Origin: Candidatus Coprousia avicola
GTDB lineage: Bacteria > Actinomycetota > Coriobacteriia > Coriobacteriales > Coriobacteriaceae
Assembly (NCBI GenBank): GCA_018715125.1
Contig: DVMF01000084.1
Location: 1 to 64,000, forward strand
Direction: 5' to 3'
DNA: 64,000 bases
Shown here one piece after another: positions 55,075 to 64,000 of the stretch. How positions within the stretch are numbered: the stretch's first letter is position 1; each line of letters opens with the position of its first letter. Below the pieces are notes generated by a model that ran no database searches, had not been told where the DNA came from, and saw nothing but the letters and a program-made list of their open reading frames with translations. The translations under genes were made by a program, and so were the position numbers.

Positions 55075-56025
55075 ATGGATCCCATCGAATTGCTTAAGTC
55101 GGCGTTCCTCGGGTTGGTAGAGGGCATCACCGAGTGGCTGCCCATCTCGAGCACGGGCCACATGATCTTGGTGGACGAGTTCATGAAGCTGAACGTCTCC
55201 ACCGAGTTTATGAACATGTTCCTCGTGGTGATCCAGCTCGGCGCCATCCTTGCCGTCTGCGTGCTGTTCTTCCACGACCTCAACCCCTTTAGCCCGCGCA
55301 AGGGCAAGGAGGGCCGCCGCGCCACGTGGGCTCTCTGGGGCAAGATCGTGCTCGCCTGCCTGCCGGCGGCGATCATCGGCATCCCCCTCGACGACTTCAT
55401 GGAGGAGCACCTCTATAACGGTACGGTGGTGGCGCTCGCGCTCATCGTCTACGGCGTGGCCTTTATCGTCATCGAGCTGTGGCGCAAGCGCGCACTTCCT
55501 GCGCGCCTCGCGGCGGCCTCGACGGTGCCGGGCGGGCGTCCGGCGGGTGCGCACTTTGCGACGCCGGCGGCCGTCGACGCCTCTGACTCCGCAGATGACA
55601 CGGACTTCGGTGCCATCACCCGTGTGGAGGACCTGCCCGTAAAGACCGCGTTTGGCATCGGCTGCTTCCAGGTGCTCTCGCTCATCCCCGGCACGTCGCG
55701 CTCCGGGTCGACCATCATCGGCGGCCTGTTGCTCGGCTGCACGCGCTCGGTGGCCTCCAAATTCACGTTCTTCTTGGCCATCCCCGTGATGTTCGGCGCG
55801 AGCGCGCTCAAGCTCGTCAAGTACGTAGTGCTGGACGGCGGCACGTTTGGCGCCAACGAGCTCGCCATCATGGGTGTCGGCTGCCTTGTGGCCTTCGTGG
55901 TGTCGCTTGTAGCCATCAAATGGCTCATGGGCTTCGTGCGCAAGCACACCTTCATCGCCTTCGGCGTCTACCGCATCGTGCTCGGCATCGTGGTTTTGGC
56001 GTACTTCCTGCTTCTGACAGCATAG
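55075..56025 (+). CDS. uppP: undecaprenyl-diphosphate phosphatase
   Basis: A 316-residue BacA/UppP integral membrane enzyme that recycles the lipid carrier of cell-wall synthesis. GLVEGITEWLPISSTGH holds the conserved Glu residues and Ser/His, and PGTSRSGSTIIGG the conserved Arg. About 45 extra, variable residues (roughly 140-185, Ala/Asp-rich) lie in the central loop, making it longer than the usual 265-280. Overproduction in other bacteria gives bacitracin resistance, a family fact worth noting beside the BceRS-like system. Confidence 0.94.
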   Translation: MDPIELLKSAFLGLVEGITEWLPISSTGHMILVDEFMKLNVSTEFMNMFLVVIQLGAILAVCVLFFHDLNPFSPRKGKEGRRATWALWGKIVLACLPAAIIGIPLDDFMEEHLYNGTVVALALIVYGVAFIVIELWRKRALPARLAAASTVPGGRPAGAHFATPAAVDASDSADDTDFGAITRVEDLPVKTAFGIGCFQVLSLIPGTSRSGSTIIGGLLLGCTRSVASKFTFFLAIPVMFGASALKLVKYVVLDGGTFGANELAIMGVGCLVAFVVSLVAIKWLMGFVRKHTFIAFGVYRIVLGIVVLAYFLLLTA

Positions 56026-56197
56026 GGCCGTCATCTGGAGCCAGGCTTTGCCGCGGGCCGTTTTCTCCACCATCTGAACGGGGCGACTGCCGCCACGCCC
56101 TCACACGATACCCATGGTTCGTGTCCGGACGGGTCGGTATACTGGGTAGGCTCAAGCGCGCCGTCACCGGCGCCCAACCCGTGAGGAGATCCGCGTC

Positions 56198-58834
56198 ATG
56201 CCCACGTACGCCGTCGATATCGATTCGCTCAACCCCGCCCAGCGCGAGGCGGTGCTCACCTGCGAGGGGCCCCTGCTCGTGCTCGCGGGCGCCGGTTCGG
56301 GTAAGACCCGCGTGCTCACGTTCCGCATCGCCCATATGATCGCCGACCTCGGCGTCCGCCCGTGGCAGGTCCTGGCCATCACCTTCACCAACAAGGCCGC
56401 GGCGGAGATGCGCGAGCGCCTGCAGGCGCTTCTGCCCGACGGCACGCGCGGCATGTGGGTCTGCACGTTCCACGCCATGTGCGTGCGCATGCTCCGCGAG
56501 GACGCCGATCTTCTGGGTTACACGGGGCAGTTCACCATCTACGATGACGACGACTCGCGTCGCATGGTGCGCGACATCATGCAGGCCCTCGGCATCGAGC
56601 AGAAGAGCTATCCCATCAACATGATCCGGTCCAAGATCAGCGCCGCCAAAAACGCCATGATCGGACCGGACGAGTTCCAAGCGGCGGCGAGCTCCCCGCA
56701 GGAGCAGAAGGCCGCGCAGGTCTACCAAGAGCTGGAGCGGCGTCTCCGCGCCGCCAACGCCATGGATTTCGATGACCTGCTCGTGCGGGCACTCGAGCTC
56801 CTTCGCACGCGCCCCGAGGTGCTCGAGCGCTATCAGGAGCGCTTCCGCTACATCTCGGTGGACGAGTACCAGGACACCAACCACGTGCAGTACGAGATCG
56901 CCAACCTCTTGGCCGCCAAGTACCAGAACCTCATGGTCGTGGGTGACGACGACCAGTCCATTTACAGCTGGCGCGGCGCGGATATCTCCAACATCCTCGA
57001 CTTCGAGAAGGATTTCCCTGAGGCAAAGGTCGTAAAGCTCGAGCAGAACTACCGCTCGACGGGCCATATTCTCTCGGCTGCCAACGCCGTGGTGCGCCAC
57101 AACTCGCGCCGCAAGGACAAGCGCCTCTTCACCGCGGCGGGCGACGGCGAGAAGATCCACGCCTATCAGGCGAGCGACGAGCGCGACGAGGGCCGTTGGA
57201 TCGCCGGCGAGATCGAGAAGCTGCACGCCGGCGGCACGAGCTACGACGACATCGCCGTCTTCTACCGCACCAACGCGCAGTCGCGCATCCTCGAAGATAT
57301 GTTTCTGCGCGCGGGAGTGCCCTACAAGATCGTCGGCGGCACGCGCTTCTTCGACCGCGCCGAGATCCGCGACGTCATGGCCTACCTCAAGATGATCGTC
57401 AACCCGGCCGACGAGATGAGCGTCAAGCGCGTCATCAACACGCCGCGCCGCGGCATCGGCTCAACCTCCATCGCCAAGATCGAAGAGCTCGCCCGCGAGA
57501 ACCGCTGCAGCTTCTTCCAGGCGTGCGAGATCGCCACGGCCGAGACCGGGCGTTTCTCCGCTAAGGTGCGGGCGGCGCTGGGCGACTTTGTGGCCATCGT
57601 GCGCGAGGGGCGCCGCATGGACGGCGAGCTCCAGCGCGTGGTCGAGGCCATAGTCGACAAGACGGGCCTTATGCAGGCATTGCGGGCCGAGGGCACGGTT
57701 GAGGCCGAGGGCCGGCTCGAGAACATTCAGGAATTCTTGGGCGTGGCGGCAGAGTTTGAGGAGAGCCACGACGATATCGAGGGCACGCTCGAGAGCCTGG
57801 AGGAGCTCCGCGCCGCAGGTCTTGCCGACGTGCCGGCTGCCGAGGCGCCCGTATCTTCCGGCGCCCCTGCCAGCGTCGCGCCGGCCGCTCCCGTCGATGC
57901 GGGGGAGGCGGCGCTTACGGGCGCTCAGGCGGCTCTCGCTCAGCTCATCGCAGGTAACACCATGGCGGCGGTGCCCGTCGCACGCGAGCAGGCGGCGCAG
58001 ACCGCTGCCGAGATCGAGCGCACCTACGGCCAGCTCGCCTGCCGCGCCCTGCCCGCGCTCCTCGAGTGGCTGGCTCTGCGCTCCGACCTCGATGCGCTTG
58101 CGGGCGAGAGCCACGCCATCACCATGATGACGGTGCACTCCGCTAAGGGCCTCGAGTTCCCCGCGGTGTTCGTTGCCGGTCTGGAAGAGGGCATCTTCCC
58201 GCATGTCGCCGGTTTTGCGGCGGCAGACGACCCCGGCAAGCTCGAGGAGGAGCGCCGCCTCGCCTACGTCGCCATCACGCGCGCCCGCAAGCGTCTCTTC
58301 CTCACGTATGCCGCCACGCGTCGCACGTACGGATCCACGCAGGCGAACCCCCGCAGCCGCTTCCTCAACGAGATCCCCGATGCGGACATCGAGTTCACGG
58401 GCGTGGGCTCGGCCGGATTTGAGGGCACGGGCTGGGAGAAGCGCGGCGACCGCCGCGGTACCTACGGCTCCGGCGTGGGCGAGGACATGTACGGCGGCCG
58501 CGTCTTTGGGTCCTACACCCGCTCGACGGGCGGCAGCGTCTCGCGCCATACGGGCATCAGCCCCGATGCGGGCCGTGCGCCGGCGACGTTTGGCAGCGGT
58601 GTGCCGCGCCGCCGCACGCAGGCGACCGCTGCGGGCCATGCGGTCGAGCAGCGCCGGCCGGATGCCGCCAAGCGCGCGGAGACGTTTGCCGTGGGCGATC
58701 AGGTGCGGCACAAGACGTTCGGCACCGGCACGGTTATCGGTGTGGCGGGCGACATGCTCGAGGTCACCTTCGAGAAGAGCGGACAGACCAAGAAGCTCAT
58801 GAAGGGGTTTGCGCCCATCGTGAAACTCGGATAG
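56198..58834 (+). CDS. pcrA: UvrD/PcrA-type DNA helicase
   Basis: An 878-residue superfamily 1A 3'-5' helicase. Walker A is AGAGSGKT at 30-37. Further motifs are FTNKAAAEMRERL, VDEYQDTNHVQYE (II), GDDDQSIYSWRGAD (III), QNYRST (IV) and TVHSAKGLEFPAVF (V), then VAITRARKRLFL (VI). The C-terminal Tudor-like segment VGDQVRHKTFGTGTVIGV is typical of PcrA and binds RNA polymerase in other species. An Ala/Pro-rich insertion at about 540-605 and a Gly-rich stretch near 745-790 explain the extra length over the usual ~740. It acts in repair and conflict resolution. Confidence 0.95.
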   Translation: MPTYAVDIDSLNPAQREAVLTCEGPLLVLAGAGSGKTRVLTFRIAHMIADLGVRPWQVLAITFTNKAAAEMRERLQALLPDGTRGMWVCTFHAMCVRMLREDADLLGYTGQFTIYDDDDSRRMVRDIMQALGIEQKSYPINMIRSKISAAKNAMIGPDEFQAAASSPQEQKAAQVYQELERRLRAANAMDFDDLLVRALELLRTRPEVLERYQERFRYISVDEYQDTNHVQYEIANLLAAKYQNLMVVGDDDQSIYSWRGADISNILDFEKDFPEAKVVKLEQNYRSTGHILSAANAVVRHNSRRKDKRLFTAAGDGEKIHAYQASDERDEGRWIAGEIEKLHAGGTSYDDIAVFYRTNAQSRILEDMFLRAGVPYKIVGGTRFFDRAEIRDVMAYLKMIVNPADEMSVKRVINTPRRGIGSTSIAKIEELARENRCSFFQACEIATAETGRFSAKVRAALGDFVAIVREGRRMDGELQRVVEAIVDKTGLMQALRAEGTVEAEGRLENIQEFLGVAAEFEESHDDIEGTLESLEELRAAGLADVPAAEAPVSSGAPASVAPAAPVDAGEAALTGAQAALAQLIAGNTMAAVPVAREQAAQTAAEIERTYGQLACRALPALLEWLALRSDLDALAGESHAITMMTVHSAKGLEFPAVFVAGLEEGIFPHVAGFAAADDPGKLEEERRLAYVAITRARKRLFLTYAATRRTYGSTQANPRSRFLNEIPDADIEFTGVGSAGFEGTGWEKRGDRRGTYGSGVGEDMYGGRVFGSYTRSTGGSVSRHTGISPDAGRAPATFGSGVPRRRTQATAAGHAVEQRRPDAAKRAETFAVGDQVRHKTFGTGTVIGVAGDMLEVTFEKSGQTKKLMKGFAPIVKLG

Positions 58835-58947
58835 CGCGCTTGGATGAGCGGACGGCGGAAGCGGCGGGTCCCATCGACGCGCTATGATACGGAGGGTGTC
58901 GATCTGAGTGGCGCGCTCGCGCGCGGCCAAGGCAGTTAGGGGAGTGC

Positions 58948-60267
58948 ATGGCGGAGGGACGGCTGACGGCGCGGCAGCGTTTGGTGGTGGGCGCCACCCT
59001 GTTCTCGATGTTCTTTGGAGCGGGCAACCTCATCTTGCCTCCGCTTCTGGGAGTGCAGGCGGGGGCGGCAACCCTGCCGGCGACCATCGGCTTCTTTATC
59101 ACCGGCGTCGGCCTGCCCGTGCTCGGTATCGTGGCGGTGGCGCTCGCCGGGACGGTGCGCGAGCTCGCCGACCGCGTGCACCCCTTGTTCTCGCGCGTGT
59201 TCGTGGCGGCCGTCTACCTCGCCATCGGCCCGTGCCTCGCCATTCCCCGCACATCGTCCACGGCTTTCGAGATGCTCGCGCCGCTTATGCCCGAGGGCGT
59301 CTCGATCGAGGTCGTGCGCCTTGTGTTTTCCGTCGCGTTCTTCGCGCTCTCCTTTGCGCTCGCCATGCATCCGGGGCGCCTGACGCGCCTTTTGGGCCGC
59401 ATCACGGGCCCGGCGCTCATCCTGCTCATCGTCGCGGTGGTGGTGCCCTCGCTCGTTTCGTTCGCGACGGGGCAGATGCAAGGGGCGCCCGCGCCCGTGG
59501 CGCCGTATGACGGCAACGCGGCGGTGCAGGGGTTCCTTACGGGCTACCAAACGATGGACCTGCTAGCCTCGCTCACGTTCGGTCTCGTTATCGCCCAGAA
59601 CATCAAGAACCTCGGCGTGCGCGAGCCCGCGGGCATCATGCGCGAGGTCTGCCTGGCCGGCCTTGTCGCGGGCGTGCTCATGATGTCCATCTACGGCGGG
59701 TTGGCAGTCGTGGGCTTTGACCTCGCCGCCGCGCTCGCCGGCGCCACCAACGGCGCCGCGGTCATCACGGCCTCGGCAACGCTCCATTACGGTACGCTCG
59801 GCACCGTGGTGGTGGCGGCGATCTTCCTGCTGGCCTGCCTTAACGTCTGCACGGGGCTCATCAGCTGCTGCGGCACGTATTTTGCCGAGGAGGCGCCCCG
59901 CGTCCCGTATCGCGTGTGGGCGGCCGGCTTTGCGGTGTTCTCGTGCGCCGTCTCCAATGTGGGGCTCGATGCGATCCTCGCGTTCTCCGTTCCGCTCTTG
60001 AACGCACTCTATCCGGTTGCCATCGTGCTCGTGGCGGGCGGCATGGCGCATCGCGCGTGCGACGCCGTGCCCCGCGTGTGGCCGTGCGCGGTGGGGCTGG
60101 CCGGCGTTGTGAGCGTCGTTACGAGCGTGCGCGACGCCTTTGCGCCCGGCGTGGCGCTGCCGATTGATCGGCTGCCGCTGGCGGACCTCGGGCTCGGCTG
60201 GGTCGTGCCGGCTGCGGTGGGCGTGCTTGCGGGCGTGGTGCTCTCGCGAGCACGCCGCGACGCTTAA
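58948..60267 (+). CDS. brnQ: branched-chain amino acid:cation symporter BrnQ
   Basis: A 439-residue LIVCS-family carrier with about twelve membrane helices. It begins LVVGATLFSMFFGAGNLILPP, the family signature. It imports leucine, isoleucine and valine with Na+ or H+. AGGGGAG precedes the ATG. It stands between pcrA and a sugar kinase gene without clear operon ties. Confidence 0.93.
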   Translation: MAEGRLTARQRLVVGATLFSMFFGAGNLILPPLLGVQAGAATLPATIGFFITGVGLPVLGIVAVALAGTVRELADRVHPLFSRVFVAAVYLAIGPCLAIPRTSSTAFEMLAPLMPEGVSIEVVRLVFSVAFFALSFALAMHPGRLTRLLGRITGPALILLIVAVVVPSLVSFATGQMQGAPAPVAPYDGNAAVQGFLTGYQTMDLLASLTFGLVIAQNIKNLGVREPAGIMREVCLAGLVAGVLMMSIYGGLAVVGFDLAAALAGATNGAAVITASATLHYGTLGTVVVAAIFLLACLNVCTGLISCCGTYFAEEAPRVPYRVWAAGFAVFSCAVSNVGLDAILAFSVPLLNALYPVAIVLVAGGMAHRACDAVPRVWPCAVGLAGVVSVVTSVRDAFAPGVALPIDRLPLADLGLGWVVPAAVGVLAGVVLSRARRDA

Positions 60268-60432
60268 GGATGCCGCCTTGCGGGGCGAGCGCGGCCTTGG
60301 GTCCGTTTATCGGAAACTCCCGCGCACGGGCCTGCCGCTGTGCCACAATCTGAGGCAGCATGTAACGCAGGGCCGCCAACGCGCGCGGCGGCTGCGCATA
60401 ACGTGGCGACAACCCTTGAGGAGGGGATTCCC

Positions 60433-61386
60433 GTGGCGGAAGACAGCAAGTTCTACATTGGCATCGACGTGGGCGGCACCTCGGTAAAGGAGGGCCTCTT
60501 TAACGACAACGGAGATCTGTTGGGCAAGATCAGCGTGCCCACGCCGCCGCTTACCGACGAGGCGGGCTTTGCCGCCGTCATCTCGGGCATCGACCAGCTT
60601 GTGGCCGGTGCGGACGCCACCGCCGCCAACGTACGCGGCGTCGGCCTTGCCGTGCCCTGCCCCGTTCCCGCCTCGGGCGAGATCACGCTTGCGGCCAACA
60701 TCACCATCGCTCCGGCGGAGCTCAAGGCGGCTCTCGAGGCGCATTGCCCCGCCGCCGCGGTCTGCTATGTCAACGACGCCAACGCAGCCGCCATGGGCGA
60801 GCTGTGGCGCGGTAGCGCGCAGGGGCGCGACAGCATGGTCATGGTCACCATCGGCACGGGCCTCGGCGGCGGCGTGGTGGTGGCGGGCGACGTCATCGGC
60901 GGCGCGTTTGGCGCGGGCGGTGAGATCGGCCACATCACGGTCAACCCCGACGAGACCGAGGCCTGCGGGTGCGGCCGCCGCGGTTGCCTCGAGCAGTACG
61001 CCTCCGCTTCCGGGGTCGTCACCAACTACCTGCGCGCCTGCAAGGCTCACGGCGTCGAGCCGCACGAACTTTCCGGCACGTCCGACTCCCGCACGGTCTT
61101 CCAGCTCTGCCGCGAGGGGGACGAGGTCGCGCTCGAGGCCATGGAGACCATGACCGATTACCTCGCGCTGGGCCTCACTATCATCTCGGCCGTCGTCGAC
61201 CCCGAGATCTACGTGCTCGGTGGCGGCGCCTCCGCCTCGTCCGACGTCTACCTCGAGACGCTTCGCCGCAAGTTTGCCGAGCGCGCCCTGCGCGTGAGCA
61301 CCGCCACGCCCATCGAGGTCGCGACGCTCGGCAACGACGCCGGCATCATCGGCGCCGCCTACGTGGCGCTGCGCGCGAGCCGCTAG
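60433..61386 (+). CDS. ROK-family glucokinase
   Basis: A 317-residue ROK kinase. The ATP phosphate-binding motif is IGIDVGGTSVKEGLF near the N-terminus, the catalytic Asp lies in YVNDANAAAMGE, and GEIGHI plus CGCGRRGCLEQYAS form the zinc-binding ROK signature. No HTH domain is present, so it is a sugar kinase, most likely glucokinase, though N-acetyl sugars are possible. The start is GTG at 60433 with GAGGAGGGG; the longer frame to 60340 is unconserved. Confidence 0.9.
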   Translation: MAEDSKFYIGIDVGGTSVKEGLFNDNGDLLGKISVPTPPLTDEAGFAAVISGIDQLVAGADATAANVRGVGLAVPCPVPASGEITLAANITIAPAELKAALEAHCPAAAVCYVNDANAAAMGELWRGSAQGRDSMVMVTIGTGLGGGVVVAGDVIGGAFGAGGEIGHITVNPDETEACGCGRRGCLEQYASASGVVTNYLRACKAHGVEPHELSGTSDSRTVFQLCREGDEVALEAMETMTDYLALGLTIISAVVDPEIYVLGGGASASSDVYLETLRRKFAERALRVSTATPIEVATLGNDAGIIGAAYVALRASR

Positions 61387-61436
61387 GCCGGCGGCTGGGC
61401 GGGGCCGTCCCGTTCCCATCGCCCGCATGCCGCCCA

Positions 61437-61469
61437 GCGCCGCCTGCGGATACCGCGGGCGGCGCTTTT
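61437..61469 (+). terminator. terminator of the ROK kinase gene
   Basis: GCGCCGCC (61437-61444) pairs with GGCGGCGC (61458-61465); CGG/CCG pairs inside extend the stem. TTTT follows. Confidence 0.8.
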
Positions 61470-61483
61470 CGCTAAGATAGAGA

Positions 61484-61499
61484 GGTATCTGACGATACC
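61484..61499 (+). promoter_or_regulatory. small hairpin in the ppaC leader
   Basis: GGTATC-TGAC-GATACC, a perfect 6-bp dyad, 19 bases before the ppaC ATG. TAAGAT just upstream may be the -10 box. It could be an operator or a translation-control hairpin. Confidence 0.4.
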
Positions 61500-61518
61500 C
61501 ACAGAAAGGGGCTCGTAC

Positions 61519-62451
61519 ATGAGCAACGTACTCGTCTTTGGACACCTCAACCCCGATAACGACGCCATCATGTCCGCCGTCATGCTGGCGCAGCTCCTGA
61601 ACCAGGTGAACTACAACGGCGACACCTACGAGGCGCGCCGCTTAGGTCCCCTGCCGGCGGAGACCGCAAAGCTCCTCGCCGACCTCGGCATCGATGAGCC
61701 GGCGCTTCTGGAGGAGATCCCCGCCGCCGACGAGCCGCAGCCCGTGGTCCTCACCGACCATAACGAGATCGGCCAGACCGTTGCCGGCATCGAGAACGCT
61801 CAGGTTGTGGGCGTGGTCGATCATCACCGCTTTGGCGATTTCACCACCGCCGCGCCGCTCACCATCGTGGCCATGCCCTGGGGCTCGAGCTGCACCATCG
61901 TCACCAAGCTCTTCGACGTACTGGGCCAAAAGCCCACGGATGCCCAGGCGAAGTGCCTGCTCGCGGCCATGATGACCGACACCCTCATGCTGAAGTCGCC
62001 CACCACGACCGATGTCGACCGTGCGGTTGCCGCCGCGCTCGGCGAGCAGCTCGGCGTCGACCCCGTCAAGTTTGGCATGGAGGTCTTCCTCTCCCGTCCG
62101 TCCGGCTCCTTCACGGCCGAGCAGATGGTCGGCAACGACATCAAGCTCTTCGAGGTCGCCGGCAAGAAGCTCCTCATCGGGCAGTACGAAACGGTCGACA
62201 AGTCCCGCGCGCTCGGCATGGTCGACGAGATTCGCGCCGCCATGCGCGCCTATCAGGCCGAGAAGGGCGCCGACGGCATCGTGCTCTGCGTGACCGACAT
62301 CATGGAGGAGGGCTCGCAGGTGCTGCTCGAGGGCGACACCGTCGCCGCACAGAAGGGTCTCGGCATCGAGGACGTGCCCGAGGGCATCTGGTGCCCGGGT
62401 GTGCTCTCGCGCAAGAAGCAGGTCGCGGCCCCCATTCTCGCGGCCAACTAG
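61519..62451 (+). CDS. ppaC: manganese-dependent inorganic pyrophosphatase
   Basis: A 310-residue family II (DHH) pyrophosphatase of standard length without CBS domains. Metal ligands occur in GHLNPDNDAI (His, Asp, Asp) and VVDHHRF (the DHH motif); the C-terminal DHHA2 domain ends with SRKKQV, holding the substrate-binding Arg-Lys-Lys. It hydrolyses pyrophosphate to drive biosynthesis. AGAAAGG precedes the ATG. Confidence 0.96.
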   Translation: MSNVLVFGHLNPDNDAIMSAVMLAQLLNQVNYNGDTYEARRLGPLPAETAKLLADLGIDEPALLEEIPAADEPQPVVLTDHNEIGQTVAGIENAQVVGVVDHHRFGDFTTAAPLTIVAMPWGSSCTIVTKLFDVLGQKPTDAQAKCLLAAMMTDTLMLKSPTTTDVDRAVAAALGEQLGVDPVKFGMEVFLSRPSGSFTAEQMVGNDIKLFEVAGKKLLIGQYETVDKSRALGMVDEIRAAMRAYQAEKGADGIVLCVTDIMEEGSQVLLEGDTVAAQKGLGIEDVPEGIWCPGVLSRKKQVAAPILAAN

Positions 62452-62580
62452 CCGGCGCGCTCTCAAGCGCAACGGGCCCTGCCTCGAGAGGGTGGGGACC
62501 TGTGGATTCCGTCTGGATGCGCCGTGCGTCCGAGGGGGCACAGGGTGCCGGTTGCGCAACAATAGATACGACGCAGAAAG

Positions 62581-62610
62581 GCGAGGCGCCCCGGGTGCCT
62601 CGTCTTTTTT
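62581..62610 (+). terminator. terminator after ppaC
   Basis: GCGAGGCGCC (62581-62590) pairs with GGTGCCTCGTC (62594-62604) with wobble pairs; TTTTTT follows. It lies 130 bases past the ppaC stop, in a 236-base gap whose only other visible feature is the palindrome GTTGCGCAAC (62551-62560). Confidence 0.8.
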
Positions 62611-62687
62611 GAAGCGCGGGCCCGTGCCCGCGCGGAGTATCGACCGGCGCAGCAACGCGCGTCCCAGCAGAAAGGCGGCAGCCCGAC

Positions 62688-64000
62688 ATGACCAAGCGCC
62701 CCGTACGCAAGCATTCCCGCAAGACCGCAAAGGCGGTTGAGCGCAAGGCGATTGCGACGGAGCTCCCGGTCGGCGGGGTGACCGCCCCGGCTTCACTCAT
62801 CGCGCCCGCCCAGCGCCGCCGTCTGGAGCGCCGCAACATGCTCGAGCGTATCACGAGCAACGGCACCATCTCCGCCCTCGTGATGATCGCGGCGGCGGTC
62901 GTCGCCGTCATCTGCGCCAACACGCCCGCCTACGAGGCGATTCACGCGTTTTTGCAGGAGAGCGTCTCGCTCGTCTTCGGTCCGTGGAGCTTCTCGCTCT
63001 CCATCGAGCTGTTTGTGAACGACTTTTTGATGGCCATCTTCTTTTTGCTGGTGGGCATCGAGCTCAAGTACGAGATGACGGTGGGGGAGCTCCGCCAGCC
63101 GCGTCAGGCCATGCTGCCCATGCTCGCCGCGGTGGGGGGCGTGGTGGTGCCCGCGTGCATCTACGGCTTTGTGAACCGAGGCGGTGCGGTGTACGGCTGG
63201 GCTATCCCCATGGCGACCGATATCGCCTTCGCCCTCGGCGTGCTGTCGCTGCTCGGCAACCGGGTGCCGCCGGCGCTCAAGGTGTTCTTCTCCACCCTCG
63301 CCATCGCCGACGACCTGCTCGCCATCGCGGCCATCGCGCTTTTCTACGGGCACGCGCCCAACCTGTTCTGGTTGGGGTGCGCCGCGGCGGTGACGGCGGC
63401 GCTCGTGGTGCTCAATCGCTGGCGCCGCTTCCGTCTGGCGCCGTATCTGGCACTGGGCCTTGTGCTGTGGTTCTGCCTCTTCCAGTCGGGCGTACACGCC
63501 ACGCTTGCGGGCGTGATCTTGGCATTTACGATTCCGGCGCGCTCGGACATCGTCGCCTCCGAGCTCGTCGGCTGGCTGGGCTCCAAGCTCCCCGAGTTCG
63601 ACGACCGTTTTGACGACGAGGTCCACATCCTCGGTCAGCACGATTTCACCCGCGCCGCTCGCGGCGTCGAGCGCGTCATGCACCGTGTCACGCCGCCGCT
63701 GCAGCGCCTCGAGCATTACATTTCCACGCCGGTCAACTTTCTCATCCTGCCCATCTTCGCCTTTGTGAACGCGCAGGTGCGCCTCGTGGGCGTCGACCCG
63801 CTGTCCCTTGTGTTCGACCCGGTGGCCATCGGGGTGTATCTGGGCATGCTCCTCGGCAAGCCCGTCGGCATCGCGGGTATGACGGCGCTTCTGGTCAAGA
63901 CGCGCATCGCGCACCTGCCGACCGGCGTGAGCATGCGGCATATCGTGGGCGTGGGCATCCTCGGTGGCATCGGCTTCACGATGTCGATCCTTATCGCGGG
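62688..64000 (+). CDS. nhaA: Na+/H+ antiporter NhaA, 3' end beyond the window
   Basis: At least 437 residues, open to the window end. After a basic cytoplasmic N-terminus of about 60 residues come the NhaA membrane helices: VNDFLMAIFFLLVGIELKYE, ATDIAFALGVLSLLG and LAIADDLLAIAAIALFY with the essential paired Asp residues. The last visible residues, GGIGFTMSILIAG, match the penultimate helix, so only a short C-terminus is missing. It exchanges Na+ out for H+ in, and could balance ion gradients with the Ech complex. AGAAAGG precedes the ATG. Confidence 0.93.
   Translation, partial: MTKRPVRKHSRKTAKAVERKAIATELPVGGVTAPASLIAPAQRRRLERRNMLERITSNGTISALVMIAAAVVAVICANTPAYEAIHAFLQESVSLVFGPWSFSLSIELFVNDFLMAIFFLLVGIELKYEMTVGELRQPRQAMLPMLAAVGGVVVPACIYGFVNRGGAVYGWAIPMATDIAFALGVLSLLGNRVPPALKVFFSTLAIADDLLAIAAIALFYGHAPNLFWLGCAAAVTAALVVLNRWRRFRLAPYLALGLVLWFCLFQSGVHATLAGVILAFTIPARSDIVASELVGWLGSKLPEFDDRFDDEVHILGQHDFTRAARGVERVMHRVTPPLQRLEHYISTPVNFLILPIFAFVNAQVRLVGVDPLSLVFDPVAIGVYLGMLLGKPVGIAGMTALLVKTRIAHLPTGVSMRHIVGVGILGGIGFTMSILIA

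Overview
The window is high-GC DNA with dense, mostly co-directional bacterial genes, frequent GTG starts and GGAGG-type ribosome binding sites. The gene content points to a strictly anaerobic actinobacterium of the class Coriobacteriia, most likely Collinsella or a close relative. It includes a flavodiiron oxygen/NO-detoxifying protein, an Ech-type membrane [NiFe] hydrogenase, FabK instead of FabI, tandem Mur ligases and BrnQ. The genus is inference from content and style; no 16S rRNA gene is present.

Layout. 1-18 kb: a membrane-anchored J-domain protein, an unknown protein, the ribosome GTPase BipA/TypA, an MBL-fold hydrolase, CorA, a transposase-like two-HTH protein, FprA, an aminotransferase, a PHP hydrolase, an FmdE-like protein, a membrane-anchored lipase, an RNA uracil methyltransferase, a MacB-type ABC exporter and a DUF4143 ATPase. 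18-20.5 kb: a ChbG/YdjC deacetylase and a decayed PTS permease gene. 20.5-30.6 kb: a full type II fatty-acid operon (acpP-accBCDA-fabH-fabK-fabD-fabG-fabF-fabZ) ending in a MarR regulator. 30.7-33.2 kb: a divergent polar amino-acid ABC importer. 33.8-39.6 kb: an Ech hydrogenase operon in the order (AB)-C-D-E-F, with A and B fused in one reading frame. 40-47.8 kb: asparagine synthetase, two adjacent MurE-like ligases, tRNA-Ser(GCT), glutamyl-Q tRNA(Asp) synthetase and ferritin. 47.9-64 kb: a DUF2207 membrane protein, PurH, an unknown protein, a BceRS-like two-component system, UspA, UppP, a PcrA/UvrD helicase, BrnQ, a ROK glucokinase, the manganese pyrophosphatase PpaC and NhaA, which runs off the end.

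Working together. The fatty-acid operon goes from carboxylase to elongation cycle in one transcription unit, and its last gene is the likely regulator. The Ech operon should couple ferredoxin oxidation to proton reduction and ion pumping; hydrogenase maturation genes are not in the window. Mur ligases and UppP serve the cell wall.

The least ordinary material is intergenic. Two diverged copies of a roughly 200-290 bp palindrome-rich element (13.78-13.98 kb and, inverted, 33.32-33.61 kb) share GGCGGATTGTAT motifs in both orientations. A second element of similar design but a different motif (GTACATTGC / GCAATGTAC) lies at 45.76-45.99 kb. Two Ech subunits also end in an identical 23-residue lysine/alanine-rich tail block.
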